A stretch of 64,000 nt of DNA from an uncultured Oscillospiraceae bacterium (GCA_947630785.1 CANRIW010000003.1:1-64000); one strand, 5' to 3'; shown: positions 18,309 through 26,649, counted from the stretch's first letter. Made by a program: numbers and translations. The notes: generated from the letters alone by a model not told the origin.

Positions 18309-20432
18309 TTATTTTGTGGCTTTGGATTTCGCGGGTCTGGCTTTCGCGGCGGTCTTGCGGGTGCTGGGTTTTTTCTCTGCTTTCACGGCCTCGGCCCTGG
18401 GGGCCTCCGCCTTTTTCGCCCTGGATGCGGTCTTTTTCGCCTTGACAGGCTTTTCCCCGGCGGGAGCGGCCTCCGCCTTGGGCTTGCGGCCCCGTCTGGC
18501 GGGCTCGGCCTTGGAGGTTTCCGCCTTATCCTCTGCCTTTTCATGCCGGATGACCTTCCGCTCATAGAACACGGCGGACATGGCGGGCAGGGTCAGCTCG
18601 ATGGACCAGGGCAGCCCGTGCTGCGGGACCTTTTTGGCGGAGACGGGCGCGAGCTTCGTGCCGCGGCCGCCGTACTTGGCGTCGTCGCTGGACAGCACCG
18701 GCACATAGGTGCCCGCCTTGGGGGCGCCGATGACGTAGCCGTCACGCTGGACGGGGCAGAAGTTGCACACCACGATGACCTCTTTGCCCTTGGGGTCGAT
18801 GCGGCGGAAGGAGATGACGCTCTGGTCTGCGTCGTCGCAGGCGATCCACTGGAACCCCTGCCAGTCGGTGTCGTTGGCCCACAGGGCGGGGTGGTCCAGA
18901 TAGAACCGGTTCAGGTCCTTCACATACTCCTGGAGCTGGCGGTGCTTGTCATAGTCCAGCAGGAACCAGTCCAGGGGCCGCTTTTCGTCCCACTCGATGA
19001 ACTGGCCGAACTCGCCGCCCATGAACAGCAGCTTCTTGCCGGGGTGGGTCATCATATAGCCGTAGAAGGTGCGCAGGTTCTGGAACTTGTCGTCGTACTC
19101 GCCGGGCATCTTGTTGATGAGGGAACACTTGCCGTGGACCACCTCGTCGTGGGACAGGGGCAGGATGAAGTTCTCCGAAAACGCGTAGGTCAGGGAGAAG
19201 GTGATGTTGTTGTGGCGGCCCTTGCGGAACAGGGGGTCGGTGGACATGTAGTCCACCATGTCGTGCATCCAGCCCATGTTCCACTTGAAGTTGAAGCCCA
19301 GGCCCCCGTCATACCCCGGCTTGGTGACCATGGGGAAAGCGGTGGACTCCTCGGCGATCATCAGCACGTTGGGGTCGCGGCTGAGGGCGGCGGCGTTCAC
19401 GTCCCGCAGGAATTGGACGGCGTCCAGGTTGATGTTGCCGCCGTCCCTGTTGGGGTGCCACTCCCGGTCCCGCCGGCCGTAGTCCAGGTAGAGCATGGAG
19501 GCCACCGCGTCCACCCGGATGCCGTCGATGTGGTACTCCTCCAGCCAGTACATGGCGTTGGACATCAGGAAGGAACGGACCTCGTACCGGCTGTAGTCGA
19601 ATACCCGGGTGCCCCAGTCGGGATGGTCCCGCATGACGGGGTCGGCGGGCTCGTAGCAGCAGTCGCCGTCGTACTCGAACAGGCCCTGCTCGTCCCGGGG
19701 GAAGTGGGCGGGCACCCAGTCGATGATGACGCCGATGCCGGCGTTGTGGAGGATGTCCACGAACTTCATGAAGTCCTTGGGGGTGCCGTACCGGGAGGTG
19801 GGGGCGTAGTATCCTGTCACCTGATAGCCCCAGGAGGGGTCGTAGGGGTACTCGCTCACCGGCAGCAGCTCCACATGGGTGTAGCCCATCCCGGTGACAT
19901 AGTCCGCCACCTGGTATGCCAGATCCACGTAGTTATAGGGGTTGCCGTCGTCGTGGGTCCGCCAGGAGCCCAGGTGCATCTCATAGATGTTCACCGGGCT
20001 GTTCAGCAGCTTCTTTTTGGCCCTGGCCTTCAGATAGGCCCCGTCGGTCCAGGGAAAGCCCTGCAGATCGTATACCTTGCTGGAGTTGCCCGGCCGGGTG
20101 GCCCAGTGGCAGGCGTAGGGGTCGCCCCGGAAGACGAAGGAGCCGTCGGGCCGCTCGATGTAGTACTTATAGTCATCGAAGTCGCGCAGACCGGGCACGA
20201 AGCCCTCCCACACGCCGCCGTCCAGCGGCTCCATCGCGGGGCCGTCGGTGGCCCAGCCGTTGAAGGAACCGGCCACCCGGACGCTCCTGGCGTGGGGGGC
20301 CCACACCCGGAACGCGAAGCCCTCCTGCCCGTCTCTGATCTCCTTGTGAGAGCCCATGATCTTGTAGGCGTCGGTGCTCGTCCCCTGGCTGAACCGGCTC
20401 AGCGCCTCATTGAACTCATCGCTCTTATTCAT
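18309..20432 (-). CDS. glgB: 1,4-alpha-glucan branching enzyme with Lys/Ala-rich tail
   Basis: A GH13 enzyme that introduces alpha-1,6 branches in glycogen. It has the N-terminal CBM48 (about 20-115) and the catalytic barrel with [13 protein letters not shown] (nucleophile Asp), AEES (acid/base Glu) and the late LSHDEVVHG motif, then the C-terminal beta domain ending near residue 625. The last ~79 residues (629-707) are an extra low-complexity tail rich in Lys, Ala, Pro and Glu ([17 protein letters not shown]) resembling histone H1-like tails, which ordinary GlgB proteins lack. ATG 20432 follows CAGGAGGTACGT. First gene of the synthesis operon. Confidence 0.95.
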   Translation of the reverse strand: MNKSDEFNEALSRFSQGTSTDAYKIMGSHKEIRDGQEGFAFRVWAPHARSVRVAGSFNGWATDGPAMEPLDGGVWEGFVPGLRDFDDYKYYIERPDGSFVFRGDPYACHWATRPGNSSKVYDLQGFPWTDGAYLKARAKKKLLNSPVNIYEMHLGSWRTHDDGNPYNYVDLAYQVADYVTGMGYTHVELLPVSEYPYDPSWGYQVTGYYAPTSRYGTPKDFMKFVDILHNAGIGVIIDWVPAHFPRDEQGLFEYDGDCCYEPADPVMRDHPDWGTRVFDYSRYEVRSFLMSNAMYWLEEYHIDGIRVDAVASMLYLDYGRRDREWHPNRDGGNINLDAVQFLRDVNAAALSRDPNVLMIAEESTAFPMVTKPGYDGGLGFNFKWNMGWMHDMVDYMSTDPLFRKGRHNNITFSLTYAFSENFILPLSHDEVVHGKCSLINKMPGEYDDKFQNLRTFYGYMMTHPGKKLLFMGGEFGQFIEWDEKRPLDWFLLDYDKHRQLQEYVKDLNRFYLDHPALWANDTDWQGFQWIACDDADQSVISFRRIDPKGKEVIVVCNFCPVQRDGYVIGAPKAGTYVPVLSSDDAKYGGRGTKLAPVSAKKVPQHGLPWSIELTLPAMSAVFYERKVIRHEKAEDKAETSKAEPARRGRKPKAEAAPAGEKPVKAKKTASRAKKAEAPRAEAVKAEKKPSTRKTAAKARPAKSKATK

Positions 20433-20479
20433 ACGTACCTCCTGTCCCTCCCATGCGGGAGGCATACTTGCGTAACCAT

Positions 20480-20508
20480 ATTATACCGTGACGGATGGGC
20501 AAAGTCAA
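20480..20508 (-). promoter_or_regulatory. glgBCDA operon promoter
   Basis: Minus-strand TTGACT, 17-nt spacer, TATAAT, 48 nt upstream of the glgB ATG. It is a near-consensus sigma-A promoter and the only obvious one for the four-gene glycogen synthesis operon. Confidence 0.8.
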
Positions 20509-20601
20509 GGCGGAGAGCGGGCAAAAGAAACTAAATTCGAACCTTTTCAGGCTGTTGGGGATCCGCCGCGGCGGGCCGCGGTTTTTCCGAAAGCGCCGGT
20601 C

Positions 20602-20648
20602 TTGTCAATTCGAAAAAAGGGGCGTATAATACTTCGAAAAAGGGGGCG
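20602..20648 (+). promoter_or_regulatory. Promoter of patatin-like gene with direct repeats
   Basis: TTGTCA, 17-nt spacer, TATAAT, close to consensus. Two copies of TTCGAAAAA(A/G)GGGGCG-type sequence lie at 20609-20624 and 20633-20648, 24 bp apart, bracketing the -10 box. Such spacing could place a regulator on one face of the DNA. The second copy also contains the ribosome binding site. Confidence 0.65.
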
Positions 20649-20653
20649 CGAGT

Positions 20654-21502
20654 ATGAAAACGGGACTGGTCCTGGAGGGCGGCGCGCTGCGCACCATCTA
20701 TTCCAGCGGTGTGCAGGACGGCTTCCTGGAGGCCGGGCTGGACTTCGACTATGTGGTGGGCGTCTCCGCCGGCATCGCCTACGGGATGAGCTTTCTCTCC
20801 CGTCAATACGGCCGCAATCTGGAGATCCTCACCCGCTTCGCGGGCGACAAGCGGTACATGGGCAAGCGCAATCTCATCGACCCCCGCAACCGCAGCTACT
20901 TCGGACTGGAGTTCTCCTTCGAGCGCATCCCCGCGGAGCTGGTGCCCTACGACTTCGCCGCCCTGGCCCGCTGGCACGGGGAGGCGGAGGCGGGTGTCAC
21001 CGACATCGAGGCGGGGGTCCCCCGCTACTTCCCCGCCACCGAGGCCGATCCCAGGTTCACCCTGATGAAGGCCACCTGCGCCATGCCGGTGCTGTTCCCC
21101 GTCATCGAGTACGGCGGGGTCAAGTGCCTGGACGGCGGCGCGTCCGACGGCATCCCCTGGAAGCGGGCGCTGGAGAAGGGCTGCGACCGGGTGGTGGTGG
21201 TCCTCACCCGGGAGCGGAGCTACGTGCGCAGGCCGGACAGCCTGCTCCCTTTCATAAAGGTGTATTACCGCAAATACCCCCGGTTCGTCGACGTGATGAA
21301 GCGCCGGGCGGAGGACTACAACCGCAGCCGGGAGGAGCTGTTCTCCGTCGAGAAGCGGGGCGACATCCTCCTGTTCTGCCCGGACAGCACCAAGGGCTTC
21401 TCCCGGGTGGAGACGGACACGGACAAGATCCGGGCCCTGTGGCAGCAGGGGCTGGACCACGCCCGCGCCCGCACTGATGAGGTGCTGGCTTATCTGAAAT
21501 AA
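20654..21502 (+). CDS. Patatin-like phospholipase family protein
   Basis: A predicted serine lipase/acyl hydrolase. The 282-residue protein has the oxyanion-hole segment LEGGALR (residues 7-13), the nucleophile elbow GVSAG (36-40, Ser38) and the catalytic Asp motif LDGGASDG near residue 160, giving the Ser-Asp dyad. The C-terminal third matches the YjjU/RssA-like bacterial patatin group. Substrate unknown. No signal peptide is visible, so it is probably cytoplasmic. It lies 52 nt before the MATE gene and may be co-transcribed with it. Confidence 0.9.
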   Translation: MKTGLVLEGGALRTIYSSGVQDGFLEAGLDFDYVVGVSAGIAYGMSFLSRQYGRNLEILTRFAGDKRYMGKRNLIDPRNRSYFGLEFSFERIPAELVPYDFAALARWHGEAEAGVTDIEAGVPRYFPATEADPRFTLMKATCAMPVLFPVIEYGGVKCLDGGASDGIPWKRALEKGCDRVVVVLTRERSYVRRPDSLLPFIKVYYRKYPRFVDVMKRRAEDYNRSREELFSVEKRGDILLFCPDSTKGFSRVETDTDKIRALWQQGLDHARARTDEVLAYLK

Positions 21503-21554
21503 CTGAAAGGCCCCGCCTCCCGGCGGCCGGCCGCTCGAGAGAAGGTCTTCCCTG

Positions 21555-22898
21555 ATGTTCACCCGCCGCCAGATCGTGAATCTGCTGATCCCCCTGGTAC
21601 TGGAGCAGATCCTGTCCGGGCTGATGGGCATCGCGGACACCATGATGGTCACCAGCGTGGGGGACGCGGCCATCTCCGCCGTGTCCAATGTGGACGCCAT
21701 CAACACCCTGGTGCTCAACCTGCTGGCGGCGCTGGCCGCCGGCGGGGTCATCGTCTGCGCCCAGCACCTGGGCCGGGACCAGCGGGCCGAGGCCAACCAG
21801 GCCGCCCGCCAGCTGCTGCTGACGGCGGTGGTCATCTCCTCCGGCATCGCGGCGCTGTGCCTGATCTTCCGGCGGCCTCTGCTGGCGCTGATCTTCGGCT
21901 CGGTGGACGCCGACGTGATGAGGCAGGCCCTGCAGTACTTTTTTATCACCGCCCTGTCCTACCCCTTCCTGGCCGCCCAACAGACGGCGGCAGCGGTGTT
22001 CCGGGCCTCCGGCCGCTCCGCCCCGCCCATGGCGGTGGCCGCCGTGGCCAACTGCGTCAATATCGCCGGCAACGCGGTGCTGATCTTCGTGTTCCATCAG
22101 GGCGTGGTGGGCGCCGCCGTCGCCACCACCCTGTCCCGGGTCCTCAGCGCGGCGCTGCTGCTGGCCCTCCTCCGCAGCCCGAAGCTGACCATCTCCATCC
22201 GGGACTACCGCCGCATCCGGCCCGATTGGACCGTCATCGGCACGGTGCTGCGGGTGGGGGTGCCCACCGGCGTGGAGAACTCCATGTTCCAGCTGGGCAA
22301 GCTGGTGGTGCAGTCCACCGTGTCCACCATGGGCCGTCCCGTCATGGCCGCCCAGGCCATGATCCAGACCCTGGACATGGTCCAGTGTATGCCGGGCCAG
22401 GCCATCGGCCTGGGGCTGCTCACCGTGGCCGGCCAGTGCATGGGCGCCGGCCGGGTGGACGAGGCCAAAAAGTACACCTGGCGGTTCTGCCTGATTTCCG
22501 AGCTGACCACTGCCGTGATGTGCGGCGCCGTGTGGGCCGCGGCCCCCTTCGTCACCCGGGTCTCCGGCATGTCGTCCGAGAGCGCCGCGCTGACCCTCCG
22601 CATCATGGCCATCATCAGCGTGATGAAGTGCATCCTGTGGGTCATCGCCTTCACTCTGCCCAACGGCATGCGGGCGGCGGGGGACGTGCGCTACTCCGCC
22701 ACCGTGTCCGCCCTTTCCATGTGGATCTTCCGCACGGGCGGCTGCCTCCTGCTGTGCCGGGTGTTCCATGTGGGCCTCATCGGCGTGTGGATCGCCTGGT
22801 TCACCGACTGGGGCGTCCGGGCCATCATCTATCTCTGCCGCTGGTTCAGTGGGAAGTGGGCCGACAAGCAGGTGTTGCGCGCCCCGCAAAAAGATTGA
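21555..22898 (+). CDS. MATE family efflux transporter
   Basis: A 447-residue multidrug/toxin extrusion family protein with about 12 hydrophobic segments in two related halves. The N-terminus (RQIVNLLIPLVLEQILSGLMGIADTMMV) and the internal repeat (VGVPTGVENSMFQLG, second half) are typical. It probably exports organic compounds with sodium or proton antiport; substrate unknown. ATG 21555 is preceded by GAGAGAAGG. The stop codon overlaps the -35 box of the host tRNA-Ser promoter. Confidence 0.92.
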   Translation: MFTRRQIVNLLIPLVLEQILSGLMGIADTMMVTSVGDAAISAVSNVDAINTLVLNLLAALAAGGVIVCAQHLGRDQRAEANQAARQLLLTAVVISSGIAALCLIFRRPLLALIFGSVDADVMRQALQYFFITALSYPFLAAQQTAAAVFRASGRSAPPMAVAAVANCVNIAGNAVLIFVFHQGVVGAAVATTLSRVLSAALLLALLRSPKLTISIRDYRRIRPDWTVIGTVLRVGVPTGVENSMFQLGKLVVQSTVSTMGRPVMAAQAMIQTLDMVQCMPGQAIGLGLLTVAGQCMGAGRVDEAKKYTWRFCLISELTTAVMCGAVWAAAPFVTRVSGMSSESAALTLRIMAIISVMKCILWVIAFTLPNGMRAAGDVRYSATVSALSMWIFRTGGCLLLCRVFHVGLIGVWIAWFTDWGVRAIIYLCRWFSGKWADKQVLRAPQKD

Positions 22899-22923
22899 CA
22901 TTCACGGCGAAATGGGGTATCCT
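22895..22923 (+). promoter_or_regulatory. Host tRNA-Ser promoter, now upstream of the mobile element
   Basis: TTGACA, 17-nt spacer, TATCCT, ending 33 nt before the 5' end of the split tRNA-Ser. It was evidently the promoter of the interrupted host tRNA gene. No terminator is visible before the complete tRNA-Ser(CGA) at 23295, so it may now drive that copy. Confidence 0.75.
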
Positions 22924-22956
22924 AATGGAGCCCCATCGGGGCAAAAAGCCAAATAC

Positions 22957-22997
22957 GCAGCGGTATCGAAGTGGTTATAACGGCCCTGACTCGAAAT
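22957..22997 (+). pseudogene. 5' half of the host tRNA-Ser(CGA), interrupted in the anticodon loop
   Basis: The sequence begins with a 5' acceptor strand GCAGCGG, U8/A9 and a D arm (TCGAAGTGGTTATAACGG), then CCTGA-CTCGAAA-T, after which tRNA similarity stops. Its anticodon stem strand CCTGA pairs exactly with TCAGG of the tRNA 3' half at 37838-37895, and six of seven acceptor pairs match. The two were therefore one tRNA gene split by the 14.8 kb element. This also defines the left attachment site, core CTCGAAAT. Confidence 0.88.
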
Positions 22998-23123
22998 GTA
23001 AGAATTTGGAGGCTGTCCTGTCCCCGGGCATTTTCCGGCATGCGGGGCAAATTGTCCCGAATGAGCGCCATCCCGCAGTTCTGCCCTGTTGTTCTGCCCA
23101 AATGAAAAAGCAAGCTAAAACAC

Positions 23124-23163
23124 GGAGATGTACCCAAGTGGTTGAAGGGTCCGCACTCGAAAT
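23124..23163 (+). pseudogene. 5'-half copy of tRNA-Ser(CGA), second attachment core
   Basis: Forty bases identical to the first forty of the complete tRNA-Ser at 23295, from acceptor GGAGATG through the anticodon loop CTCGAAAT, then abrupt divergence (CATGCC instead of GCGGTA). The break falls at the same point as in the split host tRNA. I read it as the attachment-site remnant of another integration by the same kind of integrase. Confidence 0.8.
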
Positions 23164-23251
23164 CATGCCACGACAGTGTCCCCCAAAACGCCGCAAACCC
23201 GCATAAACAGGGCGTTTGTGGGCTGTTCGGGAGGGTGCGTTTTCAGGCCGT

Positions 23252-23269
23252 GCTAACAAAATGCTAACA
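23252..23269. repeat. Left arm-type integrase sites (GCTAACA x2)
   Basis: Two GCTAACA heptamers spaced 11 bp start to start (23252 and 23263). The same pair with the same 11-bp spacing is found near the right end (37667 and 37678). Short direct repeats near both ends are what lambda-type integrases use as arm sites. Confidence 0.65.
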
Positions 23270-23294
23270 GAAATTCCAGCGACAATTCTATCAT

Positions 23295-23386
23295 GGAGAT
23301 GTACCCAAGTGGTTGAAGGGTCCGCACTCGAAATGCGGTAGGCGTCTAAAAAACGCGCGAGAGTTCGAATCTCTCCATCTCCGCCA
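23295..23386 (+). tRNA. tRNA-Ser (anticodon CGA) carried by the element
   Basis: A complete class II tRNA: acceptor GGAGATG/CATCTCC, anticodon stem CCGCA/TGCGG with loop CTCGAAA (anticodon CGA, reading UCG), long variable arm, T arm GAGAGTTCGAATCTCTC and encoded CCA. It has the same anticodon as the host gene the element destroyed, so it can restore UCG decoding. Its acceptor differs from the host tRNA, so it is a distinct gene rather than a rebuilt one. A strong terminator follows. Confidence 0.96.
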
Positions 23387-23387
23387 T

Positions 23388-23430
23388 AGCGCAAATGCCG
23401 GCCTGAGGGCCGGCATTTGCGCTATTTTTT
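23388..23430 (+). terminator. Terminator of tRNA-Ser(CGA)
   Basis: A 15-bp perfect stem AGCGCAAATGCCGGC with a 6-nt loop, followed by ATTTTTT, starting 2 nt after the tRNA CCA. Confidence 0.92.
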
Positions 23431-23439
23431 CTAAATGGC

Positions 23440-23754
23440 CTACATCTCATCCTTGCGGATATGATGCGACAAATTGGCAGCGTGATCCCTCCCCGCCCTG
23501 CTTGCCGCCTCCCGCCGTTGTTCGCTGTAAGGGGCGGTCAGCCGGAAGGAAAACCGCCCTTTTTCAATGTCAAATTCCAAACATCCCGTCTCCGGGTCTT
23601 CATCGGTCTGGCGGCATACTCCGGGGTTTCGCCGCGCATAGGCGGCAAGCCGCTTTTTCAAATCGGTGTTGTGGGTGCGGATGTGGATCCTGGGGTCTTT
23701 CTCATCGAACCAGATCTCCGTGGTCTTTTCCCGCTTTGTCAGCCCGGTGATCAT
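23440..23754 (-). CDS. Small conserved mobile-element protein
   Basis: 104 residues beginning MITGLTKREKTTEIWFDEKDP. The type is familiar from Firmicute integrative elements, where it sits near the integrase, but I know of no established function. No TM segment or catalytic motif is visible; the protein is charged, with a predicted beta-rich N-terminus and a helical, basic C-terminus. ATG 23754 is preceded by AAAGGAG; the ORF-track extension to 23838 has no ribosome binding site. It lies between the tRNA end and the HTH gene. Confidence 0.7.
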   Translation of the reverse strand: MITGLTKREKTTEIWFDEKDPRIHIRTHNTDLKKRLAAYARRNPGVCRQTDEDPETGCLEFDIEKGRFSFRLTAPYSEQRREAASRAGRDHAANLSHHIRKDEM

Positions 23755-23927
23755 AAAAACTCCTTTCCACGCCTCTGTCACTCGACAGGGACGTTTTTCA
23801 GATATTTCTCCCGGCTCTTGACCGGCAGAAAACAGCAAATGTCCGACAGGACTCCTCCGAGCGACGCACTCCCCGCTCCGAACAGCCCTGTCAGCGAATG
23901 TACGGTTTTTATCGGCTCTTGACGGTG

Positions 23928-24488
23928 CTATATAAAACGAATGGAATCATCAATTTGTCTGGGCACCCATGGCTCCTGCCTGAGAGCGCCGCCCCGTCTG
24001 ATAGCCATCCACCCAGCCAGCCCCTCCTTCGACACCAGATAGGCGCCGCGGTAAGCCACGCTTGCCACGGCACCTATCCGCGCCCACCGGTGCATCGTGT
24101 TCTCCGAGCACCCGCACAGCTCCGCCGCCTGCCGCACCGTCAGTGCGTCCGGCCAGCTTTCCCACGCGGCCAGGAGGGATGCCCGCAGTTTCTCTCGTTC
24201 CGAAGCGGTAAGAGGAACCCGTCCCGGTTTGCGGACGTGGGCCCCACTGGAGAACGCTCCCTTGGGCGCAGCCACCGCAGGATCTCCGGCGTCCCGACGT
24301 TCCAGGAAAGCAATCACATCCGCCAGCCGGATCTTGAATCGCCGGGTCTTTTTCCCTGAGTCCCGGCAGGGCACCACCCCGTGCTCCAGCAGCCACCGGG
24401 CCTTGCGTTTGCTGATATGGCAGATACGGTAGAACTGATCCATGGTGATGACGGCGGGATACTGCTCCCGCAGCTTTTGGTAGTTCAC
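23928..24488 (-). CDS. HTH-domain protein next to the integrase
   Basis: 186 residues with two likely DNA-binding regions of the MerR/excisionase type: ITMDQFYRICHISKRKARWLLEHG (about 14-37) and LTVRQAAELCGCSENTMHRWARIG (about 115-138), each followed by a wing-like segment. It starts with GTG 24488, 1 nt after the integrase stop, so it is probably translated with it. It may act as a recombination directionality factor or repressor of the element. This is inferred from position and fold; no experimental homologue is claimed. Confidence 0.65.
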   Translation of the reverse strand: MNYQKLREQYPAVITMDQFYRICHISKRKARWLLEHGVVPCRDSGKKTRRFKIRLADVIAFLERRDAGDPAVAAPKGAFSSGAHVRKPGRVPLTASEREKLRASLLAAWESWPDALTVRQAAELCGCSENTMHRWARIGAVASVAYRGAYLVSKEGLAGWMAIRRGGALRQEPWVPRQIDDSIRFI

Positions 24489-24489
24489 C

Positions 24490-25740
24490 TCACACCCCCA
24501 TGGTCATGCTGAAGCCGGGGGCCTCGTTCTGCTCCTCTACTTCCCCCAACTGTTCTTCTGCCTGTTCGGGCTCCGGCGGGGCGAAGGCCGCGGCGATGGC
24601 AGCGGCGGACTCCTGCTTGGAGCTGAAATCCAGGTGGGAATAGATGTCGGCAGTGGTGGAGAAGGTGGAGTGACCCAGCCAATCCTGTATTTGCTTCATG
24701 GGGACGTTCTGGCTGAGCAACAGGGTGGCGCAGCTGTGTCTGAGATCGTGGAATCGAATGTGCCTCAGCCCGTGCTGTTCCAGCAGGACCCGGAAATGGT
24801 TGGTGACGTAGTTTGGCTGGAACAGCTGCCCCAACTCGTCGGTGCAGACGTAGTCTATGTACTCCCGGCAATAGGATTTGCCAAACATGGCCCGGTACTG
24901 CGCCTGCTTCTCCCTCTGTTCTTCCAGCAGCTTTCGGGTGGCCGGGAACAGGGGCAGGGTGCGGAAGCTGGACTTGGTTTTGAGCTTGTCCTCGGTGTAA
25001 AGCCGGTGTTCGCCATTCTCGGTGAGTTCGGTGACCTTGTGGTTGATGGACACGGTCCCCCGCTGGAAATCCACGGCGCTCCAGCGGATGCCCAGCACCT
25101 CGCTCCGGCGCAGGCCGTAATAGGCCGCCAACTGGATGACCACTGCCATAGAGTCGTCCTTGGTGGCCTCGAACAGCGCCGCCAATTCGTCCTTGGTATA
25201 GTAGCTGGCCAGATACTTGCCCTTGCGGGGCCGGGCCACCCGGTCCGCGGGATTGCTGGGGATCATGTCGTTCTCCACGGCGTACTGAAGCGCCTTTCGA
25301 ACCAGGGCGTGGTAGTGGATGACGGTATTGGCGTTGCAGCCGTCGTCCAGGATGGATTGGTGCAGCTCCCGGATGTGCTTAGGCTCTACATCGCACAGCT
25401 TCAGCTTCCGGGAACGAAAAAACGGGTCCAGCCGAGCTTTGAACAGTTGCTCATAACTCTGCTTTGTGGTCCGCTCGATGGTGGTGGAGGCAATCTTCAG
25501 CCAATCCTTCAGATAGTCCGCGAACAGCGGAGACTCCTCCTTGGGCTTGGCGGGCTCTCTGAGGATGAACTCCCGCTTCAATTCCTCCAGCCTGGCCATC
25601 GCCTTACGCTTTCCACCCTTCACCGGGATGCCCAGCGCCACGGACTTCTGCCGCCGCTTGCCGTCCTCGTCGTAGTAGCTTAGGATGGCGGTAAATTTGC
25701 CCCGGCGCTCAAACAAGCTGCCGGTGACCTCCCCTTTCAT
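24490..25740 (-). CDS. int: Tyrosine site-specific integrase
   Basis: A 416-residue lambda-type tyrosine recombinase. It has an N-terminal arm-binding region, a SAM-like core-binding domain (about 70-165) and a catalytic domain with Arg near 211 (YYGLRRSEV), Lys near 256, HDLRH (His331, Arg334), LGHS (His357) and the nucleophile Tyr367 in DIYSH. It should catalyse insertion and excision of the element at CTCGAAAT in the tRNA-Ser anticodon loop. The gene points toward the left end, the usual arrangement. The acidic extension after the catalytic Tyr (about 45 residues) is a minor oddity. Confidence 0.96.
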   Translation of the reverse strand: MKGEVTGSLFERRGKFTAILSYYDEDGKRRQKSVALGIPVKGGKRKAMARLEELKREFILREPAKPKEESPLFADYLKDWLKIASTTIERTTKQSYEQLFKARLDPFFRSRKLKLCDVEPKHIRELHQSILDDGCNANTVIHYHALVRKALQYAVENDMIPSNPADRVARPRKGKYLASYYTKDELAALFEATKDDSMAVVIQLAAYYGLRRSEVLGIRWSAVDFQRGTVSINHKVTELTENGEHRLYTEDKLKTKSSFRTLPLFPATRKLLEEQREKQAQYRAMFGKSYCREYIDYVCTDELGQLFQPNYVTNHFRVLLEQHGLRHIRFHDLRHSCATLLLSQNVPMKQIQDWLGHSTFSTTADIYSHLDFSSKQESAAAIAAAFAPPEPEQAEEQLGEVEEQNEAPGFSMTMGV

Positions 25741-25804
25741 AACAGATACCTCCCTTCCGCGCCGCTCTAAGGTCTTGTGATGTTACCTTGGAACGGCGCG
25801 TTTT

Positions 25805-26035
25805 TCAAGTCTTTTCTGCGTTTTCCCCGGCGCAAAGATAGTCGATGACCGCCGTCTTGGGAATCCGGTAGATCCGGCCCATCCGCACGCTGGGAATGGC
25901 CCCCGTCCGCAGCAGCCGGTAGGCCGTCCGCTGGCCCACACCCAGCATCTGCCGGACCTGCTCCGGGGTCAGAGCGTCCGGGTAGCCCCGGAACATGGCC
26001 CGGTATCGGGTCAGATTTTTATCCTCTCTGCCCAT
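25805..26035 (-). CDS. xis: Excisionase-like helix-turn-helix protein
   Basis: 76 residues with one winged-helix domain of the excisionase/MerR type: LTPEQVRQMLGVGQRTAYRLLRTGAIPSVRMG followed by RIYRIPKTAVIDYL. It lies just upstream of and parallel to the integrase (64-nt gap) and is divergent from the sigma-like gene, the usual place for an excisionase that bends DNA at the element ends. The symbol reflects this inferred role. A simple regulator cannot be excluded. Confidence 0.75.
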   Translation of the reverse strand: MGREDKNLTRYRAMFRGYPDALTPEQVRQMLGVGQRTAYRLLRTGAIPSVRMGRIYRIPKTAVIDYLCAGENAEKT

Positions 26036-26053
26036 GATTTGCAGCCCTCCCTC

Positions 26054-26091
26054 TTGACAATCGAGTTGTAATTGATTACTATAATTACAAC
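26054..26091 (+). promoter_or_regulatory. Divergent control region with inverted repeat
   Basis: TTGACA, 17-nt spacer, TACTAT (overlapping TATAAT) gives a rightward promoter. Over it lies the inverted repeat GTTGTAATT (26065-26073) / AATTACAAC (26083-26091), which also contains GTAAT/ATTAC. It separates the integrase/excisionase genes from the cargo. The repeat is a good candidate operator for one of the element's HTH proteins. Confidence 0.6.
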
Positions 26092-26139
26092 AATTACTCC
26101 GTCTATAAGATAGACGGTTCGGAGGGTGAAAACGGTACC

Positions 26140-26649
26140 ATGGCAGAAAAGAATTTTAAGTGGGGGAATGAGGCCGACAAGCGGGAGGCGGAACTGGATC
26201 ATAGGCTCCGAGAACTGGCCGGCGCCGGCAACTGGGACGGCGTCCTGGCCGAGTTGGACCGCTACGACGGGAACAACGAGCGGAGACACGAAGAACACCG
26301 GGCGGACCTGGACCCCACGGTGATGGAGCGGGAGCCCAAGCCGGAAGAACTGAGAGTCCAGAGGCCGGGAGACTGGCGGAAACTGTGCCGCTGGGAGGAA
26401 TGGGATGACGTGATCTTCTCCCAACCCCCGGAGGACATCCACCAACTGGTCGCTGAGTATCCCACCAGCGCGGCGCTGAAAGAGCTGAGCGACCTCCAGC
26501 GGCTGGTGCTCTGGGAGAACGTCGTATCCCAGGTCTCCACCAAAGAGATCGCGGAGGAACTGGGATGCTCGGTCCGAAACGTGACCAAACTCCGAAAGAG
26601 GGCAATCGAGAAGGTCCGGCTGTTGGTGACCGGGTGCAAAGACCTCTAA
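26140..26649 (+). CDS. Sigma-70 region 4-like regulator
   Basis: 169 residues. The C-terminal third is a sigma region 4/LuxR-type HTH: LSDLQRLVLWENVVSQVSTKEIAEELGCSVRNVTKLRKRAI (about 112-155). The N-terminal half is highly charged and lacks a clear region 2 (-10 recognition), so it is probably not a complete sigma factor. It is the first rightward gene of the element and likely regulates the cargo or element functions. ATG 26140 has GGAGGG 11 nt upstream. Confidence 0.7.
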   Translation: MAEKNFKWGNEADKREAELDHRLRELAGAGNWDGVLAELDRYDGNNERRHEEHRADLDPTVMEREPKPEELRVQRPGDWRKLCRWEEWDDVIFSQPPEDIHQLVAEYPTSAALKELSDLQRLVLWENVVSQVSTKEIAEELGCSVRNVTKLRKRAIEKVRLLVTGCKDL

